From contig NZ_CP010429.1 in the NCBI RefSeq assembly GCF_000974425.1, forward strand, positions 2,232,001 through 2,296,000: a stretch of 64,000 nucleotides of DNA, read 5' to 3'. How positions within the stretch are numbered: position 1 is the first letter of the stretch; every line of letters begins with the position of its first letter. This document shows positions 23,600 through 31,810 of this stretch, piece after piece. The position numbers and the translations under genes were made by a program. Under the pieces are notes generated by a model. The model saw only the letters and a program-made list of their open reading frames with translations, was not told where the DNA came from and ran no database searches. The DNA comes from Spirosoma radiotolerans. GTDB taxonomy: Bacteria > Bacteroidota > Bacteroidia > Cytophagales > Spirosomataceae.

Positions 23600-24172
23600 G
23601 TGAACGAACCGCGCACCCTGACTGAAGCCCTCAACCGCGTACGCGATAAGCTGGTTACCCTCACCTGGACCGACATCGTACAGGGCCGGGTCGCCCTGCA
23701 TGCTGAAAAGCTCGCCGGTCAGGATCGACCACAGCCTAAACCGATGGTCCACGTCGGCAACGGCGAGTATCTGGACTGTCGGCCGAGTGATCTTTACAAA
23801 TCGGTTATTTTCTTTGCCTCGAAAGACGCCGAGAAAAACGAGTACAATCAGGCGGCTCCCTTCGGCCACTCGCAAAACCACATCAACCGGGCGAGACGTG
23901 CTGTCACCCTGTACGGCTGGGTCAATCTGGCTAAACTGCCCGGTTATGACGATAACAGCGGTTTTCCCGAGCCGATCAAGATCGAACTGAAGCGGGTACT
24001 CGAAACAGTACGCTGTGTCATAGCAATTGGCGACTACAACGACGGGTCGATCAGCGACGTATTCAAGCCGTTTGTCGTAAGTGATATGGATCGAAAGTAC
24101 GACCGCTGGCCCTACGCCTGTTTTTCGCTCCAGCTGACAGTAATGACCATCGAAACCAACCCTCTACCATGA
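23600..24172 (+). CDS. Putative tail-completion protein (190 aa)
   Basis: Starts at a GTG (23600). Mixed alpha/beta with YGWVNLAKLPGYDDNSGFPE and a C-terminal FSLQLTVMTIETNPLP strand. Its length and position, after connector genes and before assembly-type genes, match tail terminator/completion proteins. It overlaps the LytTR gene by 4 bases (ATGA), so the two are translated together. Confidence 0.55.
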   Translation: MNEPRTLTEALNRVRDKLVTLTWTDIVQGRVALHAEKLAGQDRPQPKPMVHVGNGEYLDCRPSDLYKSVIFFASKDAEKNEYNQAAPFGHSQNHINRARRAVTLYGWVNLAKLPGYDDNSGFPEPIKIELKRVLETVRCVIAIGDYNDGSISDVFKPFVVSDMDRKYDRWPYACFSLQLTVMTIETNPLP

Positions 24173-24486
24173 CCATCGCATTTGTCGAAAACGGGGTACG
24201 TCGGCAGATTGCCGTATCGCGGATCGAATATCTGGCCGGCGAGGGTAATTACTCCCGGATTCACTTTGTCGACCGTGGCCCGGTTCTGGTTTCGTATTGT
24301 CTGAAGGTAATGGAAGGCCAGTTAACCGACTTTGTTCGAATCCACAAAGCGACGCTCGTCAATCCGAGACACATTACAGGCGTTTCCCTTGGTAAGTATC
24401 GCGATGCCAGTATTTTCCTCTCCGGCGGTCGTACTCTGCCCGTTTCCCGGAGACGGGTTACTCTGATTTCTAACCAGCTATGTTAA
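24169..24486 (+). CDS. Free-standing LytTR DNA-binding domain protein (105 aa)
   Basis: The whole protein is one LytTR domain: IEYLAGEGNYSRIHFVDR, LKVMEGQL, FVRIHKATLVNPRHITGVSL and a final SGGRTLPVSRRR strand. The motifs are in order and complete. LytTR domains bind direct repeats near promoters and normally occur with a receiver domain; here there is none. It lies in the morphogenesis operon, coupled by ATGA to a tail-completion gene. It could regulate late genes or host genes. Direct binding targets are not visible. Confidence 0.85.
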   Translation: MTIAFVENGVRRQIAVSRIEYLAGEGNYSRIHFVDRGPVLVSYCLKVMEGQLTDFVRIHKATLVNPRHITGVSLGKYRDASIFLSGGRTLPVSRRRVTLISNQLC

Positions 24487-24501
24487 CCTATAATGTAAAA
24501 C

Positions 24502-24843
24502 ATGGAAGAGCCACCAAACAGAATTCAAGATTTAATCAATGAAATTTCGTCCCGTTTAAATGAGTCTAACATATTTATACGAGAGGAATTTATAAGAAGC
24601 GTTATTCTTGAGCTTAGAAGCGCCATCTCTGTGAGAAATAAGTTCAAGCGATTGTATTCCCTTAGCGATCCAGTGGATACTATGAACGGATACCTCACAA
24701 AATACAGGGAAGATTATGAATCCCAAAAGATAACTGAGGATGAGTTAGAATGGGTTGTAAACTATTGGTTGGACAACTATCCAATTAAAAGCAAAGACGA
24801 TAACCAAAACAATGCAGACTCTAACAATTTCGCCCAACCTTGA
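24502..24843 (+). CDS. Hypothetical helical protein (113 aa), AT-rich
   Basis: Starts MEEPPNRIQDLINEISSRLN; charged and helical, ending DDNQNNADSNNFAQP. Base composition is more AT-rich than its neighbours. It overlaps the next gene by 32 bases in another frame. No family recognised. Confidence 0.65.
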   Translation: MEEPPNRIQDLINEISSRLNESNIFIREEFIRSVILELRSAISVRNKFKRLYSLSDPVDTMNGYLTKYREDYESQKITEDELEWVVNYWLDNYPIKSKDDNQNNADSNNFAQP

Positions 24844-25603
24844 AGTTACCCTTTACGATTCAATCGAAGAGTTTCCCGTCCACATCGAACTGGAGGCCCG
24901 CCAATATGCTACTATGCAGAGCGGGCTAGCGACCAGTCAAGAAGAATTGGAAGAAAAGAAGGAGCGGATTGATCTCTTAGAGCGCTACGACCGAAAAGGC
25001 GATCTCTATAAAGAGCAATCCAACTATCGAATTGCTGAACACCTGCTTAGTATTAACTTCATGCCACTTGAATTAGAGTGGTGCTGCTACGTTTACGCCA
25101 TCAATGGTGGCCGGGTTGTTGGTCATAGGGAGAATGCATTGATTGAGCGACTGGACCATCTTAAAGAAAATGGATTGACGTCCAACCAAATTGCCGAATC
25201 GCTTAATCAGTTAAAAGCCGAGATGGAGGCCGAAGTTAAGCGGCTCTACCCTGGTCGGATAGAGAAGGGTAAAAAGTGGAACAACCTGACGCGCTACAAA
25301 GCGTATGGCGAGGCAATGGTAGACCATTTTATTGACCCAAATGAGGAAACTAAGCGAAAACTTGACAAAGCTATCATTGATATACTGTCAACGCAGGAGG
25401 TACTTGATTTTGGGGGCGAAAACGATGTCTTATCGCAGCTAAAAACGGCTCAGTTTGCCATGTATGCAATATTGACCGAATGCGGAGTAGCCGACCCGAA
25501 ATCGATAACCTTGTTCGAATACTACGGATGGATTGACGTACTTCAGAAGCGTCACGAAGCACAAAAACCAACCCCAACGCCCCATGCCCCTAAACGACAG
25601 TAA
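24812..25603 (+). CDS. Hypothetical protein (263 aa) in tail-assembly position
   Basis: Mostly helical with an N-terminal beta segment (LTISPNLEVTLYDSIEEFP) and a central coiled region (SQEELEEKKERIDLLERYD). It lies two genes before the tape-measure gene apart from the accessory cassette, a place often used by tail-assembly chaperones. I see no slippery-site frameshift of the classical G/GT type. No family recognised. Confidence 0.65.
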   Translation: MQTLTISPNLEVTLYDSIEEFPVHIELEARQYATMQSGLATSQEELEEKKERIDLLERYDRKGDLYKEQSNYRIAEHLLSINFMPLELEWCCYVYAINGGRVVGHRENALIERLDHLKENGLTSNQIAESLNQLKAEMEAEVKRLYPGRIEKGKKWNNLTRYKAYGEAMVDHFIDPNEETKRKLDKAIIDILSTQEVLDFGGENDVLSQLKTAQFAMYAILTECGVADPKSITLFEYYGWIDVLQKRHEAQKPTPTPHAPKRQ

Positions 25604-26354
25604 TTTTCTGATCTGGTACCCAGCCGGAGAAAGCCAGTTTGTGCCGGCTCTGCCTCGTCCGTTTGTGAGGGAGCCGGAAGTTATGTCGCCCGTCGTGTGG
25701 CTGGTACCGGGCGAAACGATCTCGTTTTATCTGAATGCAACCGATAACTCGGCTCCGGCCGGAGCGATTGCCCTGCTCGATGAAAAGGGCGGCTCGCACG
25801 TCGTCGCGCAAAGTCTCTCAACGATTGTCTTTCCGGGTGGCTCGCATGTGTACGGCTCGTTTACGGTGCCGGCAGTCGTTGAGGGATTTGTCCGGCTCAA
25901 GCTCGGCACATTAACGAGTCAGTATTGCTGGTTAACGAGCGTCGATAAAGCCTCGGGCCTGACTGCTGTCGTGAAGTTTCGAAACGGCGACCGGCTCCAG
26001 AATCTTCGGTATAAATACCTTCCCGACGATTTTTACCAGCAGTTCCGTATTCGCCTGGCTGTCAAGAATGAGGAGCCCGAAATCAATAAACAGACGTATC
26101 GGAGCGCGACGACGGGTAAAACCCGGCATTTGTACAGCGAGCCTCGGCAGATTGTCACGTTTCAGACGCCCGAATATGATCGCAACGGACACCGGGCCAT
26201 TGTCTCCATGATGGAACATGATACACTGCTGATCAATGGCCAGCCTTACGCTTTTGCCCAGGCGTATAAAGCTAACAGTAACGAGGGTGATGTATTGACG
26301 ACAGGCGAGTTTGCAGTCTCCGACGAAAATTACGCGACACTACACCGGTCCTAA
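25584..26354 (+). CDS. Hypothetical tail-region protein (256 aa)
   Basis: ATG at 25584 (MPLNDSNFLIWYPAGESQFV) is preferred over 25533, which lies inside the preceding gene. The protein is beta-rich with many hydrophobic strands (VVWLVPGETISFYLNATD, GGSHVYGSFTVPAVVEGFVR), as in tail or baseplate proteins. It is followed by the long AT-rich gap that opens the accessory cassette. Confidence 0.65.
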   Translation: MPLNDSNFLIWYPAGESQFVPALPRPFVREPEVMSPVVWLVPGETISFYLNATDNSAPAGAIALLDEKGGSHVVAQSLSTIVFPGGSHVYGSFTVPAVVEGFVRLKLGTLTSQYCWLTSVDKASGLTAVVKFRNGDRLQNLRYKYLPDDFYQQFRIRLAVKNEEPEINKQTYRSATTGKTRHLYSEPRQIVTFQTPEYDRNGHRAIVSMMEHDTLLINGQPYAFAQAYKANSNEGDVLTTGEFAVSDENYATLHRS

Positions 26355-26635
26355 TTTGCTCAATAATACATTTCTAGATATTTGAAATAGCATTCGAGCG
26401 CGCGCACGTACATATTATATGCAGCCCTCTGTAAATATTGAAATAATTCAAAAAATCATAAATCTAAAGCCCGCCAAATTAACGGTATAGTCCAAAATAT
26501 TTAGTTTAGAGAGAACAGTAAACGGTACTTTTATGTTTCTTTGTAGCGTTGTAATGCTATACAGTCAAAATTTTGACTATACAATATTACAACGCGTAGT
26601 TAAGGAGTAAGCCAAGCAATTTAAACAACAAGGAG
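26355..26635. other. AT-rich non-coding stretch opening the accessory cassette
   Basis: About 280 bases with no ORF and markedly low GC compared with the genes on either side. It holds a 50-bp palindrome (26546-26595) and the octamer TTTCTTTG (26536-26543), also present before the SHOCT gene (27406-27413). The octamer is one base from the -7 consensus, so it may be a weak promoter. Nothing else is recognisable. Confidence 0.6.
26546..26595. repeat. 50-bp imperfect palindrome
   Basis: GCGTTGTAAT (26546-26555) pairs with ATTACAACGC (26586-26595), and AGTCAAAA (26563-26570) with TTTTGACT (26571-26578) around the exact centre. The seven bases between do not pair. It has no loop at the centre, so a protein-binding site or cruciform is more likely than a terminator. 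Confidence 0.8.
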
Positions 26636-26791
26636 ATGAAAACGATCACACCTAAAATGAGCAAGAATATGTCTGCGGGGCAGTTTGTTAAGCTCGCTAG
26701 GACAAACCCATCTTCCATAAAAAGTTCAAAAATTATCCCCCCCAAATTAGGCTCTTCTGGTTATGGCTCGATCAAGGTAGAATTTAAGTAG
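26636..26791 (+). CDS. Small basic protein (51 aa)
   Basis: ATG at 26636, directly behind AAGGAG. MKTITPKMSKNMSAGQFVKL begins a basic, soluble sequence that ends SIKVEFK. The close SD-like sequence could also serve ATG 26657. It ends 11 bases before the membrane-protein gene. No family recognised; coding status is supported by position and by sensible composition. Confidence 0.5.
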   Translation: MKTITPKMSKNMSAGQFVKLARTNPSSIKSSKIIPPKLGSSGYGSIKVEFK

Positions 26792-26802
26792 ACTTTGATT
26801 GA

Positions 26803-27264
26803 ATGGGAAACAACTACAATCAGCCAAATCGCCCTCAGCCTCAGGCAGCACAACCTCCTCAGCAAGTTGACCCAGCGATGGTTCAACAATGGTTGGAGAC
26901 ACGCAAGCTGGAAGTACAAAATGAAGCCAGTCAAACAAGAATTAGAGAAAAGGAGATAGAAGCAAATTCATCCTATGCACACGCTTCCTTAAAGCATCAG
27001 GCTGAATACCTTAAAACGAAGCCTGCACAGGATAGAAAAGACCTTCTACTAATTTCTGGAATTGCCGCTTTTTTTGTGATTCTCCTTATGGGGTTTGTAT
27101 TGTACTGCTTGCATATTGGCGAAAAAGATTTGGTAACAAGTGTCTTAAAAGGCATTGGATGGGTTGGAACAAGCGTACTCAGTTACTATCTGGGTCGGAA
27201 TAACAATAAAAAGTCAACACAAAGCCGCTCAGACAGTAACGAAGCGGAGATAGTAGATGAATAA
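26803..27264 (+). CDS. Membrane protein with cytosolic coiled coil (153 aa)
   Basis: A Pro/Gln-rich N-terminus (NRPQPQAAQPPQQVDPAMVQ) is followed by a charged helix (about 35-80) and two transmembrane segments (LLLISGIAAFFVILLMGFVL and GIGWVGTSVLSYYLGR). The C-terminus is Ser/Asn-rich. The pattern resembles DUF2335-like membrane proteins, but that is not certain. It belongs to the AT-rich cassette and is closed by two terminators. Confidence 0.7.
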   Translation: MGNNYNQPNRPQPQAAQPPQQVDPAMVQQWLETRKLEVQNEASQTRIREKEIEANSSYAHASLKHQAEYLKTKPAQDRKDLLLISGIAAFFVILLMGFVLYCLHIGEKDLVTSVLKGIGWVGTSVLSYYLGRNNNKKSTQSRSDSNEAEIVDE

Positions 27265-27300
27265 AATAAGCCCCACAACAACGGTGGGGCTTATTTTATT
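27260..27300. terminator. Terminator after the membrane-protein gene
   Basis: A 17-bp perfect stem (27260-27276 and 27284-27300) with core GCCCCAC/GTGGGGC and A/T tracts on both sides; the stop codon lies within the stem. Confidence 0.9.
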
Positions 27301-27311
27301 TCAACGAATAT

Positions 27312-27344
27312 AAAGAGGCCGAGCATGATGCTCGGCCTCTTTTT
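27312..27344 (+). terminator. Second terminator in tandem
   Basis: AGAGGCCGAGC (27314-27324) and GCTCGGCCTCT (27330-27340), followed by TTTTT. It follows the first terminator by 14 bases and isolates the cassette genes. Confidence 0.88.
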
Positions 27345-27430
27345 GTTGGCTTAGTAAGCCCCTGCGCGTTTAGTAAACAAATATTAAGTAGACATTAGGT
27401 TTACTTTTCTTTGGTGGAAAAACTCGCACC

Positions 27431-27967
27431 ATGAACGAAGATCAACTTTCCAAGCTTGAAAGATTATCCAATTTACTTGCACAGGGCGCAATAAGCCAAT
27501 CAGAGTTTGATGCTCAAAAATATATCATTCTTCATAGTGCAAATCAATCACAGCAGCCTCGTCCTGTAAAGCAAAACGCACCCAAATCGAAAATGAGTGG
27601 CTGTCTGTCCTTCATCGCCGTTTTTGCGGCTATCGGTTTTTTAGCTATTGGCTTACAGAGTCTATTTGGTACAAAAACGCCGGATAAGCCGAAAGATCCA
27701 AAGGAAGCCCGCAGAGAACACGTAGAGAGTTTGTTTTCGGCGTATGACGGTTCACATCCACAATTAGAAAAAGCGGTAAAGTCGGCAATGAAAAACCCAG
27801 ACAGCTACGAGCATGTTGAAACGCGATTCCGTGATGATGGGTCTACCATATATGTTATAACAACTTTTCGAGGAACGAACTCGTTTGGCGGTGTCGTGCC
27901 ACAAAGGGCAGATGCTACAATAAGTGGCGATGACGGTCATATCATCGAATGGCAAATGTTAAAATAG
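27431..27967 (+). CDS. SHOCT-domain membrane protein (178 aa)
   Basis: Residues 4-32 match the SHOCT motif (KLERLSNLLAQGAISQSEFD), a short oligomerisation domain. A single membrane segment (SFIAVFAAIGFLAIGLQSLF) follows a Gln/Pro linker, then an exported or cytosolic alpha/beta domain (PDSYEHVETRFRDDGSTIYV). Lies alone between terminators with its own putative -7 (TTTCTTTG, 27406-27413). A gene of this kind is not needed for virion assembly and is probably expressed in the lysogen as an accessory trait. Function unknown. Confidence 0.75.
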   Translation: MNEDQLSKLERLSNLLAQGAISQSEFDAQKYIILHSANQSQQPRPVKQNAPKSKMSGCLSFIAVFAAIGFLAIGLQSLFGTKTPDKPKDPKEARREHVESLFSAYDGSHPQLEKAVKSAMKNPDSYEHVETRFRDDGSTIYVITTFRGTNSFGGVVPQRADATISGDDGHIIEWQMLK

Positions 27968-27980
27968 CTCATTAAAATAC

Positions 27981-28007
27981 AGCCCGGCCCTTATAGCCGG
28001 GCTTTTT
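27981..28007 (+). terminator. Terminator after the SHOCT gene
   Basis: AGCCCGGC (27981-27988) and GCCGGGCT (27996-28003), followed by TTTTT. It closes the accessory cassette. Confidence 0.88.
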
Positions 28008-28069
28008 GTATCTTCATACCCGACACCTATGGCACGGCTTGACTGCATCACCACAAATGATGTAGAGTT

Positions 28070-31000
28070 ATGGCAATCCTTTCGGACAGGGATATTTTCG
28101 ACTTCGACGGCTGGCAGGCACGTGTAGGGGCAACGACAAAGGCAATTGAAGGCGACGTCGCGTCGCTCGCGCAAGGCATGATTTCTTGGCTTGGCCGGGC
28201 CGAAGCGTCCATTGAGTCAAACCTAAAAGCGCTAGCCGATTACAAGACGGGTTTAGGAGCCATTACGGTGACGGCCGATAATGCCGACAAGAAACTGACT
28301 GAGCATATTAGTCTTATTGCTCAGTCAGGTAAGGAACTGCAAGCCGCTCGTCAAAACCAGCAAAATCTTACTGAGGCCCAGCGCCTGAATGCTCAAATCG
28401 TCAATGAGCTAACAGGGAAGCTGGCATCGCTTTATCAAAAACTCGGTAGCCTCGACGACAAGTCGAAGGACTATGCGAAGCAGCAAAAAGCTGTCACAAA
28501 CGAAATAAAGACAGTAACGCGGGCAATTGACGCACAAAGCAAGTCTCTCCAGGATGCTAAAAAGGTGCTTGATCTGGCCGAAGGCTCCTACAACAAACTC
28601 TCCAAAGAAACCATAACCTTACGAGCAACGCTAAAAGCGATGCCAGACGCTTTTGATGCCAATACAAATTCAATCAACAAAAACAATGCTGCAGCCGTCG
28701 CCCTGTTAGCCACAATTCAAAAGAACGACAAGGCATTAAAAGCGATGGACGCCGACATGGGTGTACACACCCGAAATGTGGGAAATTATACCGAAGCCTT
28801 CCGGAATCTGGCAACGGGCGGCATTGAGGGGGCGGTATCTGGCTTGGGGGTTTGGGGTGTCGTTGCGGCCGCAGCGGGCGGAGCGGCTATAGGGCTAGGC
28901 AAAGAGATACTTGACGTAACGGCCAAGTTTGAAAAATACCGCACAATCCTTGATCAATCATTAGGTAGTATGGAAGCGGGAGGAGCGGCCTTTAAGCTGA
29001 TCCAGGACTTTGCGGCAAAAACCAACTTTTCCGTAGATGAGCTAACTGATGCCTATATCAAATTAGCCAGTCGTGGACTACGGCCAGGCGAAGAATCGCT
29101 CAAGCGAATCGCCGATGTAGCCAACGCAACCGGCAAACCGTTTGGTCAGTTGGTTGAGGCTATCAATGACATCAACAGTACAGATCGCTGGAATGAGATC
29201 GGCATTAAGGCCCAGACGGCGGGTAATAAGGTGTCACTTACGTTCAATGGCGTCACGAAGGTCGTTGATCGCACCGAAGCCGGTGTGCTGAGCGCCGTCG
29301 AAGCCTTTGGGAAATTACCCAACGTCATGGGTATGACCGAGAAAATATCGCAAACGCTGAGCGGTCAGATGTCCAATTTGGGCGACAATCTCGACAAATT
29401 GAAAGTGACGGTCGGAACTGGACTTAAGGAAGGGTTTGCTGTCATTATCGCCCTGTTGAGTACGTTCATTGATGTTGCCATTGCGGTATGGAACGGGCTT
29501 TTACCTGTTCGTGAAGCCTTTGGGTTAGTGTCCGATGCTGTTGTCGATGCCGTCAAGGAAATATGGGGCTTAGTCAAAAGTGTATACGATTTATACGAAA
29601 CCGTTGGCCTTATAAAAGCCTTTGGGTTAGTAATCGGTGTTGCATTCAAGGGGGCCGCTTCTGTGGTCATTGGATGTGTAACGGCTATACAACTAACGGT
29701 TGGCGGGCTTAATATTTTACTGAACAAAGCCAAAGAGGTTGCTAATTTCTTCGGGGCCAAATTTAAGATTGACGCTAGTGCCACATTCGCCAACCTGGAA
29801 AGAGATGTCAAAAGAGCCGCCGACCGACTGCAAACCCTATGGATGGGGCCATCAACCGCGCCCGCATCTAAGCCGGGCAAAATACCGGATGCCGTGCCGG
29901 GCAAACCATTACCCAAAAGCGAGTCCGATCTCAAAAAAGAGGAACAGGAGCGCGAAAAGGCCCGCCAACAGGAAATAGCCTATCAAAAGGTGCTCCGTGA
30001 CGAAAAGTTAGCAGCCCTCAATCAGCAGCACGAAGACGGCCTGGTTTCAGAGCAGGCGTACCTATCTCAAAAGTTAGCCCTGATTAAAGAGGGAATTGAC
30101 GCTGAGTTGAAGCTAGTCAAGGGTACGGGTAAGGAGGCACTTACCGAACGAATCAAATTAAACCGTCAGCGCATAGATGCTGAACGGGACTACAAGCGGG
30201 ATCTTCTTAAGCTCAATCTCGAAAGCAGCAAGACCGACGCCGACAAGGCAATCGCCGGGCTGTCGCGCGACAAGGAGGATGGTACAATCTCAGATACTGA
30301 CTTTAATGAGCGTCGGCGAGGCATTATGATGGCCTCCCTGAATGAGCAAAAGCAAATACTGATTGATGCCGGACAGGCTAATAGTAAACTGGTTAAGGAG
30401 ATTGATGCCGATTTGCTCAATGTTGACCGGGTCTATTACAAAGAGCGGGCCGATATAGCCGATAAAGCCTGGAAAAAACAGATCAAAGAAACGACCGATG
30501 CGCTTAAAGAAATTGATCTGGCGACCGCGAAGGCTCACGAAGATCAGGTAAACGCCATAAATGAGAGCTACGCCAAAAAGTCCGGCTCGGTAGAGGTAGA
30601 TATGGCTAGCGGTAAGCTATCGCAATACGACGGGCAAAAAAAGCTCCACGACCTCAAGATCGCTCAACTACAGGAAGTTTTACAGGCGACTCAGGACGCA
30701 TACGCGAAAGATCGTCAGGAAAGCGACGCTTTGATTAATGATAAAATTCAACAACTGGAGGATTATAAGGCACATGCCACACTGACGCCAACCGAAATAG
30801 AGGAGGCAAACAACAAGATTCGAGAACTCGAAAAACAGCGCGATAAGGATGCGGCCGACGACAAAAAGAAACTGGATGATGCGGTCGCAAAAAATGCAAT
30901 TGATAAGTCAAACGAGGAGACGGAGACTAAGAAAAAGAACGGTGCTCTACTCAGGGAGCAACAACAGAAACTAGCTGATCTGGCCATTGAGATTGCAACT

Positions 31001-31807
31001 ACTTCGGTTAATGGCATCTTTTCGATTGAGCAGCAAAAAACCCAGAATCAACTATCCGAACTCGAAAAAAGAAAGGATTATGAACTACAACTCGCTGGCG
31101 ATAACGCCGACGCTAAAGCCGCCATTGAGAAAAAGTTCGACCGGGAAAGCGCAGAGTTAAAGCGTAAGCAGGATAGGCAAAATCGCGCACAGGCACTTTT
31201 CAATATTGGAATATCAACAGCCGTTGCGGTTGTCAAAACTCTCGCCGAAGGTGGACCGCTGGGCATTCCGTTGGCTATAGCGATAGGCGTACTGGGAGCC
31301 GTTCAGGCCGGAATTGTCCTTGGAACGCCAATGCCTGCCTACAAAACTGGTAAGCGATCTACTGACGCCTACGAAGGCCGGGCACTTGCCGGGGAGGCTG
31401 GAGCCGAGTTGTTTGTCGACAGAGAAGGTAACGCTCAACTCTTCGATAAGCCGACCCTATTCAATACCAAACGGGGCGATACGGTCTATACAGCTTCTGA
31501 AACAGCAGCCATCCTTTCGGGCATGGGCAAAGATTCGGCCGTCGCTCAGGTTCTTCACGGCATTAATCAAACTCAGCAGACATCGACCCGTCTGCAACAG
31601 GGCCGATTAAACGAACAGGTGATCATTCACCAGCTTGCCGGTAGTTCGGGCTCGTCGCTCTCCAAAAAGGACGTGTACGATGCGTTTGGCAAAGCCCTCG
31701 ACGAGCGGCCGGTCTACGAGGAGCGGACCGACTGGGAAAGCATCCGACGCGGCATGCGGCAGAAAAACTCCTACACTGAATACCGCGACAAGCAAACCCG
31801 CCTGTAA
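28070..31807 (+). CDS. Tail tape measure protein (1245 aa)
   Basis: By far the largest tail gene. An N-terminal coiled-coil region (to about 250) leads to a hydrophobic helix (GVWGVVAAAAGGAAIGLGKE), the TP901-like tape-measure segment (AAFKLIQDFAAKTNFSVDEL) and further membrane-like helices near 460-560. Residues about 600-1020 are long charged coiled coils, then another Gly/Ala hydrophobic region (about 1060-1090) and a C-terminal tail. This architecture sets tail length and aids DNA entry. At roughly 1.5 A per residue it predicts a tail near 185 nm. It overlaps nothing and is followed after 3 bases by the next tail gene. Confidence 0.9.
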   Translation: MAILSDRDIFDFDGWQARVGATTKAIEGDVASLAQGMISWLGRAEASIESNLKALADYKTGLGAITVTADNADKKLTEHISLIAQSGKELQAARQNQQNLTEAQRLNAQIVNELTGKLASLYQKLGSLDDKSKDYAKQQKAVTNEIKTVTRAIDAQSKSLQDAKKVLDLAEGSYNKLSKETITLRATLKAMPDAFDANTNSINKNNAAAVALLATIQKNDKALKAMDADMGVHTRNVGNYTEAFRNLATGGIEGAVSGLGVWGVVAAAAGGAAIGLGKEILDVTAKFEKYRTILDQSLGSMEAGGAAFKLIQDFAAKTNFSVDELTDAYIKLASRGLRPGEESLKRIADVANATGKPFGQLVEAINDINSTDRWNEIGIKAQTAGNKVSLTFNGVTKVVDRTEAGVLSAVEAFGKLPNVMGMTEKISQTLSGQMSNLGDNLDKLKVTVGTGLKEGFAVIIALLSTFIDVAIAVWNGLLPVREAFGLVSDAVVDAVKEIWGLVKSVYDLYETVGLIKAFGLVIGVAFKGAASVVIGCVTAIQLTVGGLNILLNKAKEVANFFGAKFKIDASATFANLERDVKRAADRLQTLWMGPSTAPASKPGKIPDAVPGKPLPKSESDLKKEEQEREKARQQEIAYQKVLRDEKLAALNQQHEDGLVSEQAYLSQKLALIKEGIDAELKLVKGTGKEALTERIKLNRQRIDAERDYKRDLLKLNLESSKTDADKAIAGLSRDKEDGTISDTDFNERRRGIMMASLNEQKQILIDAGQANSKLVKEIDADLLNVDRVYYKERADIADKAWKKQIKETTDALKEIDLATAKAHEDQVNAINESYAKKSGSVEVDMASGKLSQYDGQKKLHDLKIAQLQEVLQATQDAYAKDRQESDALINDKIQQLEDYKAHATLTPTEIEEANNKIRELEKQRDKDAADDKKKLDDAVAKNAIDKSNEETETKKKNGALLREQQQKLADLAIEIATTSVNGIFSIEQQKTQNQLSELEKRKDYELQLAGDNADAKAAIEKKFDRESAELKRKQDRQNRAQALFNIGISTAVAVVKTLAEGGPLGIPLAIAIGVLGAVQAGIVLGTPMPAYKTGKRSTDAYEGRALAGEAGAELFVDREGNAQLFDKPTLFNTKRGDTVYTASETAAILSGMGKDSAVAQVLHGINQTQQTSTRLQQGRLNEQVIIHQLAGSSGSSLSKKDVYDAFGKALDERPVYEERTDWESIRRGMRQKNSYTEYRDKQTRL

Positions 31808-31810
31808 GTT

